Origin: a bacterium HR28
Lineage (GTDB): Bacteria; Chloroflexota; Chloroflexia; Thermomicrobiales; Thermomicrobiaceae
DNA length: 64,000 bases
Assembly (NCBI GenBank): GCA_002898255.1
Contig: BEIE01000004.1
Span: 186,001 to 250,000 of the forward strand
Direction: 5' to 3'
A model generated the notes under the pieces. The model was not told the origin of the DNA, searched no databases, and saw only the letters and a list, made by a program, of their open reading frames with translations. Made by a program: the position numbers and the translations under genes. Of this stretch, positions 9,304 to 18,270 are shown piece by piece (positions within the stretch are counted from its first letter, which is position 1; every line of letters begins with the position of its first letter).

Positions 9304-9332
9304 TTGCCCAGCTCCTGTCACGCACCTATACT
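9304..9332 (+). promoter_or_regulatory. Sigma70-like promoter of pspA
   Basis: TTGCCC (9304-9309), 17-nt spacer, TATACT (9327-9332), about 35 nt before the pspA ATG. There is no sigma54 -24/-12 signature, so control differs from the enterobacterial PspF/sigma54 arrangement. Confidence 0.6.
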
Positions 9333-9366
9333 AGCGGCAGGTACGCACCTCGGAAAGGAGCACGTG

Positions 9367-10107
9367 ATGGGCCTGATCTCCCGTATGACGACCTTCGTCA
9401 AAGTGAAGCTCAGTCGCCTCCTTGACCGTGCCGAGGACCCTCGCGAGACACTCGATTATGCCTACGAAAGGCAGCTCCAGCTCCTCCAAGAGGTTCGCCG
9501 CGGTATCGTCGATGTCACGACCTCCAAGCGTCGTCTGGAACTCCAACGTGCCAAGCTTCAGGAGTCGCTTGACCGCCTTACTGAGCAGGCACGGCAGGCC
9601 CTGAGCATGGGTCGCGAAGACCTGGCACGTCTCGCGTTGGAGCGCAAGGCGATCGCTCAACAGCAGGTCACCGATTTGGACCGACAGATCCAAACGCTTG
9701 AGCAAGAACAGGCCAAACTTGAACAGGCAGAGATGCGCCTCCGTGCTAAGGTGGAGGCTTTCCGAACACGGAAGGAAGTCATCAAAGCACAGTACTCCGC
9801 TGCTGAAGCTCAAGTCCGTATTAATGAAGCCATCACTGGTGTCTCAGAGGAGATGGCCGATGTTGGCCTGGCAATCGAACGAGCTGAGCAGAAGACCGAG
9901 CAGATGCAGGCACGGGCATCAGCAATCGACGAACTCCTCGCTTCAGGAGCCCTCGAGGATCTAACCGGAACTCGTCAGGACGTCGTCGAACGCGAGTTGG
10001 CCCGAATTAGTGTGACTGAGTCAGTTGAAGCGGAACTTGCCGCATTGCGCGCGCAGTTGGGACAGGGCGAGTCACCCAAGCAGCTGCCCGAGGGAGGACA
10101 GCAGTGA
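9367..10107 (+). CDS. pspA: PspA/IM30 family membrane-stress protein
   Basis: Coiled-coil ESCRT-III-like protein that binds stressed membranes. The ATG at 9367 has GGAG 6 nt upstream and gives 246 aa. The N-terminal amphipathic segment (LISRMTTFVKVKLSRLLDRAEDP) matches the PspA helix 0/1 region, and long heptad-rich helices span residues 25-200. The short C-terminus ends in SPKQLPEGGQQ. It overlaps pspAA by 4 nt (GTGA). With pspAB-htpX following on the opposite strand, this matches the Psp partner set described by comparative genomics in Chloroflexota, actinobacteria and haloarchaea. Confidence 0.92.
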   Translation: MGLISRMTTFVKVKLSRLLDRAEDPRETLDYAYERQLQLLQEVRRGIVDVTTSKRRLELQRAKLQESLDRLTEQARQALSMGREDLARLALERKAIAQQQVTDLDRQIQTLEQEQAKLEQAEMRLRAKVEAFRTRKEVIKAQYSAAEAQVRINEAITGVSEEMADVGLAIERAEQKTEQMQARASAIDELLASGALEDLTGTRQDVVERELARISVTESVEAELAALRAQLGQGESPKQLPEGGQQ

Positions 10108-10382
10108 TCGTGCGCATTCTCACCGAGGGACAATATCGGGTTGAGAGCAGCCTCTACGACCAGTTGAATGCACTCGATAACGCAATCGTCGAGGCCGTCG
10201 CGGCCGGTGACGAAGCCCGTTTCCAGTCGTTGCTGACAGAACTGCTCGATACGGTGCGCCGTCACGGCATTCCCGTGTCACCCGATGAATTTGTTGAGTC
10301 CGACGTTATCTTACCGCCCCCGGACACCACACTGGAAGAGGCCCGCCATCTCTTCGCTGGGGACGGTCTGCTACCAGGGTGA
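10104..10382 (+). CDS. pspAA: PspA-associated protein PspAA
   Basis: Small 92-aa protein directly coupled to pspA: its GTG start overlaps the pspA stop. The sequence MIVRILTEGQYRVESSLYDQLNALDNAIVEAV fits the PspAA family, a small alpha/beta domain that accompanies PspA outside the proteobacteria. The acidic C-terminal part (VESDVILPPPDTTLEEA) is also family-like. Function is not established biochemically; a PspA partner or adaptor role is inferred from the fixed neighbourhood. Confidence 0.8.
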   Translation: MIVRILTEGQYRVESSLYDQLNALDNAIVEAVAAGDEARFQSLLTELLDTVRRHGIPVSPDEFVESDVILPPPDTTLEEARHLFAGDGLLPG

Positions 10383-10593
10383 CCAAGACTCATTTGCAAA
10401 TAGTTAATGAAGGCAGGTTGTAGCGCTTGACTCATCTCGGTTTGTCGTGGCTCGACATTCGCATTGGTCACGGAGCTCGGGCTCTTTTACCAGAGCCGAC
10501 CGCGACCACTCCGTCGGCAGTCGCAGTTGGCGAGATTGGCGGATGAACGGGCATCGCCGCTCGGGGATCCATGCTCCCTCGTGCGGCGACCAT

Positions 10594-11169
10594 CTACACG
10601 GGAATATCCCAGAGCGCGTACCAGAGTTCTGGACGACGTTCCACCGGGAGCTCGCGTTCAAGCAGCGCGACGAGACGGAGTTCCTGCGTCTCGTCGCGCC
10701 GACGACCTTCTCGAGGGGCAAAGGGCGTAAACTTCCCGAGCTTGAACTGGTAGATCCAGTAGAATGGCTGTCCCTCGCGGTCATCAAAGCGGAACACTGC
10801 CGCCAGCAACTGCTCGCCGAAACCGTGCTCTGTCAGGATCTGGCTCGCCCCCTGGATTGTTGTCACAAGATCCTCGAAGTCGGGATCTTCAAGGATCACC
10901 CAGCGATACCGATAGGAGTCCGTCCAGATGCGATATCTACTGTTGGTTTCCTTTACAGCGATCTGGAGCACCCCGTCCAGTTCTTCTTGTGCCCGTTCAA
11001 AATAGACCGACTCCATCGGCTTGAAGACAAGGCCAGCAATCGGTCGCGGGACAAATCCCAGTTGCGCTTCCATCGTAATCGCAGCAGTACTGATGGCGAT
11101 AAGCCCCTCGACCCGCGGCGGCACCGGCCGAGCTGCCCGCCCGAACAGAATGTCAAACAGGCGCTTCAC
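10594..11169 (-). CDS. pspAB: PspA-associated protein PspAB
   Basis: 191-aa soluble protein with GTG start at 11169 overlapping the htpX stop (GTGA), so it is translated with htpX. No catalytic motif is recognised. Visible features are the N-terminus MKRLFDILFGRA, a central FERAQEELDGVLQIAVKET and a C-terminal WYALWDIPV. The pairing with an HtpX-type protease next to pspA-pspAA is the context in which PspAB has been named. The family assignment rests on this context plus remembered resemblance, not on a profile search. Confidence 0.7.
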   Translation of the reverse strand: MKRLFDILFGRAARPVPPRVEGLIAISTAAITMEAQLGFVPRPIAGLVFKPMESVYFERAQEELDGVLQIAVKETNSRYRIWTDSYRYRWVILEDPDFEDLVTTIQGASQILTEHGFGEQLLAAVFRFDDREGQPFYWIYQFKLGKFTPFAPREGRRRDETQELRLVALLERELPVERRPELWYALWDIPV

Positions 11170-12077
11170 GCAAGTCCCTCGAGTTGCCGTTGCAGTTGCT
11201 CCAGCCGACGCACACGCTCACTCACAGGAGGATGCGTTGAAAAGAGCGCGAGAAGACTCTCGGCCCGGAGCGGGGGAATAATGAAAAACGCCGCCATCTC
11301 CTGGACTTCTCGGAGATCACGACTTGGGATCCGACTGATCTGACCACTGATCTTCAACAGTGCCGAAGCGAGCGTCAGTGGTCGACCAGTGAGGATGCCA
11401 GCCATTCGATCTGCCACGAATTCCCGGTATCGGGAGAGCGCCAGCAACAAAAGCTGCCCAAGGATCCACACCAGCAGCGACACCATGAACGCGATTGCTA
11501 GCCCACTACCGCGACGGTTCCGGTCGGAGCTCCCTCCACCACTCCAGAAGAGCATGCGGAAAACAAGCTGGGCCACAACGACGAAAAAGCCCGCGATCGT
11601 CATCACGAGGACATCACGATTGCGTACATGCGCAATTTCATGGGCGATCACTGCCTCAAGCTCCTCGTCATCGAGGAGATCCAACAGGCCTCGCGTGACC
11701 ACCACAGTGGACGAGCGAAGTCCTTTTCCAATCGCGAATGCATTCGGCATCGGCGTCTCGATGATGCCGACGCGAATGCGCGGGATACCAGCCAAGGCCG
11801 CAACCCGTTCCACCATCTCCTGTAAGCGTGGTTGCTCCCCAGGCTTCAGAATCCGCGCTCCAACACTCGCCAGTGCTAACGGTTCGGACAGTACAACCTG
11901 AAGGAAGGCAAACACCGCGGCGAACACCAGGACCGCCACTGTATCGATACCACTAGCAATCAGTGCAGTGAGGAACAAAATGTACAGAAGCCCTAGTCCG
12001 AACAAAACGAGCACCATTCGAATGGTCAATTCCGGATCACGAGCCCAACGCTCGACTCGGCGCATGGAATACACCAC
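11166..12077 (-). CDS. htpX: M48-family membrane metalloprotease, HtpX-like
   Basis: Integral-membrane zinc protease expected to act on damaged membrane proteins. The start is taken as GTG 12077, which has AGGAGG 6 nt upstream (a further GTG and an ATG follow in frame); 303 aa. Two N-terminal membrane helices, then the zinc motif HEIAH (about 146-150) in AVIAHEIAHVRNRD, two more hydrophobic segments (VMTIAGFFVVVAQLVF and AIAFMVSLLVWILGQLLLLAL), the third-ligand region EFVADRMA, and the STHPPVSERV C-terminal motif. Operon with pspAB; convergent with pspAA and divergent from the UbiB-like kinase. Confidence 0.92.
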   Translation of the reverse strand: MVYSMRRVERWARDPELTIRMVLVLFGLGLLYILFLTALIASGIDTVAVLVFAAVFAFLQVVLSEPLALASVGARILKPGEQPRLQEMVERVAALAGIPRIRVGIIETPMPNAFAIGKGLRSSTVVVTRGLLDLLDDEELEAVIAHEIAHVRNRDVLVMTIAGFFVVVAQLVFRMLFWSGGGSSDRNRRGSGLAIAFMVSLLVWILGQLLLLALSRYREFVADRMAGILTGRPLTLASALLKISGQISRIPSRDLREVQEMAAFFIIPPLRAESLLALFSTHPPVSERVRRLEQLQRQLEGLA

Positions 12078-12169
12078 GACCCGCCTCCTGCCGGCCAACT
12101 CGCCGTGAAGATTATACTGCCGAGAAGCCGGACACCGGCTGAGTTTCTTGGTAACGGAGGAATGAGACG

Positions 12170-13840
12170 TTGGTCACACCACGGCTCTCTATTCCACGAC
12201 GTATCCTCGCCCATCGCCGGCGACTCACTGAAATCGCCAGTGTCCTGTCGAAACACGGGCTAGGCTGGATCCTTGACCAGCTCGGGGTTCCACTGCAGAC
12301 ACGCGTACGTCGCGCTGCTCTCGCTCATCCTGTTCCGCCACCGGTGCGACTGCGACGTGCGCTCGAGGAACTCGGGCCGACCTTCATCAAGATCGGACAA
12401 ATCCTTTCGACACGCGATGATCTCCTGCCTCCCGCTTACATCGAGCAACTGGCATTGCTCCGCGATCGCGTTCCTCCGGTTCCGGTCGAACAGATCATCG
12501 CGGAAATTGAGCGCAGTTTCGGGCGGCCACTCAATGAACTCTATGCATATTTCGACCCTGTGCCGATCGCCTCGGCTTCGATTGGTCAGGTACATGCTGC
12601 AACGCTCCCGACCGGCACCTCAGTGATCGTCAAGGTGCGCAAACCCGGTATCGCCGAACTCATTGAAGAAGATCTCGCGATCCTCCGAGATATCGCTGAG
12701 GTCGCAAGTCGACGCAGCCAGTTGGCCCGCCAGTACGACCTTGTCGGCCTCGTCGACGAGTTCGCGTGGACAATTCGCAGCGAGCTCGATTATCGCCGTG
12801 AGGGACGGAACGCCGATCGTTTTCGGATGCTGCTGCGCAATCAACCGGACATCGTTATCCCGCGTGTCTTCTGGCACCGCACGACCGAGACGGTGCTGAC
12901 AATGCGCCGCATCGACGGCATTCCGATCGACCATATCGAGGAACTGGATCGCGCTGGAATCGACCGATCCGCCCTCGCGGTTCGCGCAGCACGCTTCATC
13001 CTCGAGTGCGTGCTGGTTCACGGGTTCTTTCACGCTGATCCACATCCGGGAAATTTCGCTGTTCTCGCGGATGGTCGTCTAGTCGTGTACGACTTCGGCA
13101 TGGTCGGTCGCCTCGATCCAGCCTATCGCACAGAATTGCTCGATCTTCTTATCGCAGTCCTGCGTGGTGACCTTGATGCGGTCATCGATGCTCTTGGTCG
13201 ATTAGGAATTGTGCGCCACGAGACCGACCGCCCAGCTCTGCGCCGGGAACTTCAGCACCTCGTTGACCGCTACTTTGGCCTCTCGCTCGGCGAATATCGG
13301 TTCGGGGAAATCGTCGACGACTTCTACCGTTTCATGCGTCGCTGGCGTCTCACGCTTCCGCCAGAACTGAGTCTCCTTGCCAAGACGCTCTCAATGCATG
13401 AGGGCGTCGGCCAACGCCTCGATCCAAGCTTCCGCCCCTTTGAAATCGCCGAACCGTACGTACGCAGGCTTATCATCGAGCGCTATCTACCCGCTTCATG
13501 GCTCCCGCAAGTCGCCCGCATGCTTGAAGATGGCGCACGCCGGGCAGTTGAATTCCCCCGTCGCGTCGACCGACTCTTACGCCGGATTGAACAGGCTGAG
13601 CTCGAGGTCACGATGCATTTAGCAGAACTTCCTGATGTCACACATCGCTTGAGCGCGCTAGTGAATCGACTTATCGTCGCCATCCTCCTCGCAGCCGCAG
13701 CGATTAGTTTCAGCCTCCTCCTCAACGTCTGGCACCCCGACTGGTTCGTGCGCTGGGCAGGGCCGCTCCTCGCGTTCGGTTTGGTCGGCATCGTTATTGC
13801 AACTGTTATCCTTGCCTGGCAGTTCTGGCGTGGAGGTTAG
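12170..13840 (+). CDS. ABC1/ADCK/UbiB-family atypical protein kinase
   Basis: 556-aa membrane-linked kinase-like protein. The TTG at 12170 has GGAGG 9 nt upstream. Family motifs: KxGQ in GPTFIKIGQILSTRDDLLPP (about 70-88), ASASIGQVH, invariant Lys in VIVKVRKPG, catalytic-loop HADPHPGN and metal-binding DFGM. The C-terminus has two hydrophobic helices, forming a membrane hairpin. These proteins support quinone biosynthesis or lipid homeostasis. No ubi/men genes are nearby; the neighbours are envelope-stress genes, so a lipid or quinone maintenance role is inferred. Confidence 0.9.
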   Translation: MVTPRLSIPRRILAHRRRLTEIASVLSKHGLGWILDQLGVPLQTRVRRAALAHPVPPPVRLRRALEELGPTFIKIGQILSTRDDLLPPAYIEQLALLRDRVPPVPVEQIIAEIERSFGRPLNELYAYFDPVPIASASIGQVHAATLPTGTSVIVKVRKPGIAELIEEDLAILRDIAEVASRRSQLARQYDLVGLVDEFAWTIRSELDYRREGRNADRFRMLLRNQPDIVIPRVFWHRTTETVLTMRRIDGIPIDHIEELDRAGIDRSALAVRAARFILECVLVHGFFHADPHPGNFAVLADGRLVVYDFGMVGRLDPAYRTELLDLLIAVLRGDLDAVIDALGRLGIVRHETDRPALRRELQHLVDRYFGLSLGEYRFGEIVDDFYRFMRRWRLTLPPELSLLAKTLSMHEGVGQRLDPSFRPFEIAEPYVRRLIIERYLPASWLPQVARMLEDGARRAVEFPRRVDRLLRRIEQAELEVTMHLAELPDVTHRLSALVNRLIVAILLAAAAISFSLLLNVWHPDWFVRWAGPLLAFGLVGIVIATVILAWQFWRGG

Positions 13841-14316
13841 CTCTTTCCCGAGTCTGTTGACTCGTCAGGATACTCTTGCGAGTCTGTCTGGAGCGTTTCT
13901 TCTTCGAGCCGCTCCAAAACACGTTCAGGATCTTCGCCACGCTCGAGATCCTGGACTGCGCGCTCCAATGAAGGATCGAGCGGCTCGCCTGTCTGAACAC
14001 TCATCTCGCGCATCCAACGCGCAAGTTCCCGTGGGTCTTCTGTATCAGGAAAGTCCGGGACATCAGATTCGTCTTCGTCCTCCCACGTCTCTTCTGCGCT
14101 GTCAAACATGTCCTCCATGCCATTATCCCCATCGGCGATCTCGGACCGCGCTGGTTCCGTGACGGTTCGGTGCACGAAAACGCGCGAAAGCAGCCGTTCC
14201 ACGTCGCGCGCTCCGCAGTGCGGGCACGGTCCTGGATCGCGTACAGCCGAGATAGACCGGAAGAGCTTGGTGAAACGCCGACGGCAGGATCGACATCGGT
14301 ACTCGTACAGTGGCAT
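13837..14316 (-). CDS. FmdB-type zinc-ribbon protein with long acidic tail
   Basis: 159 aa from the ATG at 14316. The N-terminal 50 residues form a zinc ribbon of the FmdB/putative regulatory family: MPLYEYRCRSCRRRFTKLF with CxxC, then CPHCG. The rest is strongly acidic (EDMFDSAEETWEDEDESD and two ERVLERLEEE-like helices) and is not part of the FmdB domain. Role unknown; the family is called regulatory but lacks firm evidence. The stop overlaps the convergent UbiB-like gene by 4 nt. Confidence 0.8.
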   Translation of the reverse strand: MPLYEYRCRSCRRRFTKLFRSISAVRDPGPCPHCGARDVERLLSRVFVHRTVTEPARSEIADGDNGMEDMFDSAEETWEDEDESDVPDFPDTEDPRELARWMREMSVQTGEPLDPSLERAVQDLERGEDPERVLERLEEETLQTDSQEYPDESTDSGKS

Positions 14317-14356
14317 TGGCTCACCCCGCCATCCGCTTGCTCTACAATGCAAATTG

Positions 14357-15466
14357 TTATGATGGTTTCGCCTTCTCGTGACTCTGCTGCACTGTCGAAA
14401 GTGGTTTCAACCGTGCAAGCCAAGAGAGAACAACCAGTCCGGCGACCCCCGCGATCACCAATGTCACGAACTTGTAAACCGGGGCCGGCATCAATAAGGC
14501 CATTCCCCCGAATACTAAGGAAATAACAACGAACGCTACTGCGATCCGCTGCTGAGACCAACCAAGGTCAAGCAACCGGTGGTGCAAATGACCACGATCT
14601 GCCTCAAGAGGTGAGCGCCCATTCCACAGTCGGTAAACGATCAGCCATGCCACGTCGAGAATCGGAACCCACAGGACAAGGAGTGCCGTAGCGATCTTCG
14701 CCCCACCAATAATGCTCAAGATAGCGAGGGTATAGCCGAGGAGCATTGCACCAGAGTCACCCATCATAATCCGTGCCGGATGCCAGTTGAAGATGAGAAA
14801 CCCCAAAACACTACCCGCCAATGACGCCGCGAGAAGCGAGATCGTGAACTGTGGGTTCCCAGCGGGACGGAAAAAGGTATGCACGAACATAACGAGTGCA
14901 GCGATAACTGTCACAGATCCCGCCAGACCGTCTAACCCATCCAGAAAGTTGACAGTATTCATCATGCCCACGATCCAAAAAACCGTGAAGGGAATCGCGA
15001 TGGCAAGCGGTAGCACAACCACACCGCCAAACGGACTATTGAACTGTTCGATCACTAGACCATGCTCTGGTCCTCGCAGACGCGGCAGGATTGCGACGGC
15101 AGCTCCTGCGAGTTGCCAAGCAAGCTTTGCAAGTGGGGAAAGCCCCAGGAGATCGTCGTAGAGGTGTGCAGCGAGGATCAATGTCGCACCTAACACCAGG
15201 AGGAGAATTCGTTCGACCTCGATTGGGAAGCGTTCTACCGGAAGTACGAACGTTAAGGCAAGTCCGCTCAGAAACCCGATAAAAATCGCCACTCCCCCGA
15301 TTCGTGGGATCGGCTTCGTATGCACCCACCGCGCTTCGGTTGGATAGGCCAGCAGATCGAAATGCTGAGCCACGCGGATGACGCGCGGAATGATTGCGGC
15401 ACTAACTACCGCCGCAACGCCCGCCGTCATGACCGCGATGAGTGCTCGCTCAAAGGTCATCGTCAC
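14357..15466 (-). CDS. Undecaprenyl-phosphate N-acetylglucosaminyl-1-phosphate transferase (WecA/TagO/MraY family)
   Basis: Polytopic membrane enzyme that starts a cell-surface glycan by moving sugar-1-phosphate from a UDP-sugar to undecaprenyl phosphate. 369 aa, about 11 hydrophobic segments. Motifs: DDLLGLSPLAKL, the catalytic NFLDGLDGLAGS, MMGDSGAMLLG and the cytosolic loop HLHHRLLDLGWSQQR, which places it with WecA/TagO rather than MraY. GTG 15466 is the open-frame start; ATG 15460, with GAGGG just before, is an alternative. It follows glyA by about 20 nt in the same direction. Confidence 0.9.
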   Translation of the reverse strand: MTMTFERALIAVMTAGVAAVVSAAIIPRVIRVAQHFDLLAYPTEARWVHTKPIPRIGGVAIFIGFLSGLALTFVLPVERFPIEVERILLLVLGATLILAAHLYDDLLGLSPLAKLAWQLAGAAVAILPRLRGPEHGLVIEQFNSPFGGVVVLPLAIAIPFTVFWIVGMMNTVNFLDGLDGLAGSVTVIAALVMFVHTFFRPAGNPQFTISLLAASLAGSVLGFLIFNWHPARIMMGDSGAMLLGYTLAILSIIGGAKIATALLVLWVPILDVAWLIVYRLWNGRSPLEADRGHLHHRLLDLGWSQQRIAVAFVVISLVFGGMALLMPAPVYKFVTLVIAGVAGLVVLSWLARLKPLSTVQQSHEKAKPS

Positions 15467-15486
15467 CCTCAGTCACGGCCGGTTCC

Positions 15487-16767
15487 TCAACCGCCGGCTT
15501 CATCGATTGCTGATATCACCTCTATCGTAACGCCTGGGACCGGAAAATGCGCAACGAGCTCCGCAACCTGTGCTCGAACACGCGCCTTCACCTCATCATC
15601 GTCTGGAGCTCGAAGCACCTGCGCGATCAGTTGACCAGTCAAGCGCATCTCCTCCGGACCAAAGCCACGCGTGGTCATTGCCGGCGTCCCAATGCGGATA
15701 CCACTCGTCTGCGTCGGCGGCTTCGGGTCGTTGGGAATCGCGTTCTTATTCACTGTGATCCCCACTTCGTCCAGGGCTCGTTCCGCCTTACGGCCGCTGA
15801 TCCCCAATGGCCGCAAATCGACGAGCAGCAGATGATTGTCCGTTCCTCCCGAAACGAGTCGCAATCCCTCCTCCTGGAGCGTCTCTGCCAGGACCTGAGC
15901 GTTCTCTAGTACGCGCGTGATGTAGGCCCGAAAAGACGGTTTCAGCGCTTCTCCGAACGCGACAGCCTTTCCTGCGATCACATGCATCAATGGCCCGCCC
16001 TGCGTTCCGGGGAAAACCGCCTTGTCGATCGCCTCTGCCCAGTCTGCATCACACAGAATCATGCCGCCGCGGGGTCCGCGTAGCGTCTTGTGCGTCGTCG
16101 TCGTGACCACCTGGGCAGCCCCCACTGGCGTCGGATGCATTCCAACCGCCACCATCCCAGCGATATGGGCGATATCGGCCATCAAGACGGCCCCGACGTC
16201 GTCCGCGATCTCGCGGAAACGTGCGAAATCAATGATCCGTGGGTAAGCACTCGCCCCAGCAATAATCAGTCGTGGCTTCACTTCCTGGGCAATCCGCCAC
16301 ACGGCATCGTAGTCGATCCGTTCGGTATCGGGATTCACCCCGTAAAAGTACGCATCAAACCACTGCCCAGAAACGTTCACCTTCGCCCCGTGCGAAAGGT
16401 GTCCCCCGTGCTGCAAACTCATCCCGAGTATCCGATCACCGGGTCGTAGCACTGCGAACATCGCGGCCATATTGGCCTGCGCCCCTGAGTGTGGTTGGAC
16501 GTTCACGTGCTCGGCCCCGAAGAGCTGCTTCGCCCGCGCGATCGCCAGCTCCTCAACGCGATCGACGCACTCGCAACCACCGTAGTACCGCCGCCCGGGA
16601 TACCCCTCGGCATATTTGTTCGTGAGAACCGATCCAACAGCAGCCAGTACAGCTGGGCTCGTAAAGTTTTCGGACGCAATCAGCTCAATGGTTCGACTCT
16701 GCCGACGCTCCTCACAGGCGATCGCTTCTGCGACGTCCGGGTCCCACTCCCAGAGACGCTTGTCCAT
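15487..16767 (-). CDS. glyA: Serine hydroxymethyltransferase
   Basis: PLP enzyme converting serine and THF to glycine and 5,10-methylene-THF. The ATG at 16767 ([16 protein letters not shown]) gives 426 aa; the upstream extension is not family-like. PLP lysine K227 is in [17 protein letters not shown]-terminal [15 protein letters not shown] and [15 protein letters not shown] motifs are complete. Located just downstream of der and supplies glycine and C1 units used by the nearby purine operon. Confidence 0.97.
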   Translation of the reverse strand: MDKRLWEWDPDVAEAIACEERRQSRTIELIASENFTSPAVLAAVGSVLTNKYAEGYPGRRYYGGCECVDRVEELAIARAKQLFGAEHVNVQPHSGAQANMAAMFAVLRPGDRILGMSLQHGGHLSHGAKVNVSGQWFDAYFYGVNPDTERIDYDAVWRIAQEVKPRLIIAGASAYPRIIDFARFREIADDVGAVLMADIAHIAGMVAVGMHPTPVGAAQVVTTTTHKTLRGPRGGMILCDADWAEAIDKAVFPGTQGGPLMHVIAGKAVAFGEALKPSFRAYITRVLENAQVLAETLQEEGLRLVSGGTDNHLLLVDLRPLGISGRKAERALDEVGITVNKNAIPNDPKPPTQTSGIRIGTPAMTTRGFGPEEMRLTGQLIAQVLRAPDDDEVKARVRAQVAELVAHFPVPGVTIEVISAIDEAGG

Positions 16768-16806
16768 TCCGGTTGCTCCCCCTTCCCGATCCTTCTCGCA
16801 AACCAT

Positions 16807-18183
16807 CTACCGGCGACTCGATCCGCCCCGTTCCCATGCTGGCGCTGATCGCTCGCGTGCTCGAAACACCAACTCAATCGGCGTCCCGAGGAAGCCATAC
16901 CGCTCCCGAATGCGGTTCTCCAGATACCGCTTGTAGGAGAAATGCACCAGCTGCGGGCGATTGCAGAAGAACACAAAGGTTGGCGGATTCACTGCCGCCT
17001 GTGTCACGTAGTAGAACTTGACCCACTTACCAGGCTTCGTCGGTGGCGGATGATGCGCTACTGCCTCACGGAGCAGTTGATTCAGTTCGGCAGTAGGAAT
17101 CCGCCGCGATCGCTCTGCCACAACAACAAGTGCTAAATCGACGACTTGCTCCACATTCTTCCCGGTGAGTGCAGAAACGAAGACCAGCGGTGCCCAGGGC
17201 ATAAAGTGAAAGACCGCACGCGCGTCCTCTTCGAACGCTTCCCGCGCACCCTCCATGTGCTCGAACAGATCCCACTTATTGACCGCAACGACGATCCCCT
17301 TTTTCGCGTCGATCACCTTTCCCGCGACCGCTTGATCCTGGTGCGTAAAAGGTTCAGTCGCATCGATCACGAGGACCGCGACGTCGGCCCGCTCGATCGC
17401 TCGTTCCGCACGCAAGACGCTGTACCGCTCGATACCGCGCTCAATACGACCTGGTCTCCGAATACCAGCCGTGTCGATCAGGACAATTGGTTGCCCCTTC
17501 CAGACGAGTTCCGTGTCAACCGTATCCCGCGTGGTTCCTGGGATCGGAGACACTATCTGTCGCGGCTGACCGAGGATCGCATTCAGGAGCGCCGATTTCC
17601 CAACGTTCGGCCGTCCAACAATAGCGATTTTCGGCGCTTCGGGCTCGAGTGTCTCCACTTCTTCTCTGCGTGGCAATCGCTCGGCAATAGCCTCAAGGAG
17701 ATCAGGAATCCCCTTCCCATGCAGCGCCGAGATTGGAATAGGCTCACCAAGGCCGAATTCATAGAACTGTAAAGCGTTGAGCTCACGCTCGCGTGATTCG
17801 GCTTTGTTCGCGGCCAGGACGATCGGTTTGTCTGTACGGCGAAGAAACTCAGCCACTTCCCAATCCCCCGCTGTTGGGCCAGCAGCAGCATCAACGACGA
17901 AAACGATGACGTCTGCCTCCCTGACCGCCATCTCTGCCTGGGCCTTGGTGGCCTCAAGGAGTTCACGCTCGCTCGAACGAGCGATCTCTTCATCGGTCAA
18001 CAAGCCGCCGGTATCGAAGAGCCCGAAACGTAGTCCGTTCCAATCAACAACACCGTAGATGCGATCACGTGTCGTGCCGGGCACCTCTTCAACGACGGCT
18101 CGCCGCTGCCGCAGCAGCCGGTTGAACAGCGTTGATTTGCCGACATTTGGACGACCGACAATTGCGACCTGGGGAAGTGCCAT
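16807..18183 (-). CDS. der: Ribosome biogenesis GTPase Der (EngA)
   Basis: Double-Era GTPase for 50S assembly. ATG at 18183 (MALPQVAIVGRPNVGKS), 458 aa. Two G domains, each with GRPNVGKS (about residues 9-16 and 180-187), DTGG/DTAG switch II, NKAE/NKWD specificity motifs, and a C-terminal KH-like domain (VKFYYVTQAAVNPPTFVFFCN). It sits downstream of a strong hairpin terminator and upstream of glyA. Confidence 0.96.
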   Translation of the reverse strand: MALPQVAIVGRPNVGKSTLFNRLLRQRRAVVEEVPGTTRDRIYGVVDWNGLRFGLFDTGGLLTDEEIARSSERELLEATKAQAEMAVREADVIVFVVDAAAGPTAGDWEVAEFLRRTDKPIVLAANKAESRERELNALQFYEFGLGEPIPISALHGKGIPDLLEAIAERLPRREEVETLEPEAPKIAIVGRPNVGKSALLNAILGQPRQIVSPIPGTTRDTVDTELVWKGQPIVLIDTAGIRRPGRIERGIERYSVLRAERAIERADVAVLVIDATEPFTHQDQAVAGKVIDAKKGIVVAVNKWDLFEHMEGAREAFEEDARAVFHFMPWAPLVFVSALTGKNVEQVVDLALVVVAERSRRIPTAELNQLLREAVAHHPPPTKPGKWVKFYYVTQAAVNPPTFVFFCNRPQLVHFSYKRYLENRIRERYGFLGTPIELVFRARERSAPAWERGGSSRR

Positions 18184-18206
18184 TGGAAGCTTTCTCCTGC
18201 ACGCAA

Positions 18207-18237
18207 AACCCGGATGCACCTCACTTGCATCCGGGTT
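18207..18237 (-). terminator. Rho-independent terminator after gcvPA
   Basis: Perfect 12-bp stem AACCCGGATGCA (18207-18218) / TGCATCCGGGTT (18226-18237) with a 7-nt loop. On the minus strand it is followed by TTTTGCG. It closes the gcvT-gcvH-gcvPA unit 33 nt after the gcvPA stop and just before der. Confidence 0.8.
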
Positions 18238-18270
18238 CCATTGTGCCCCAGCAGTGGGTTCCGTGCCGAC

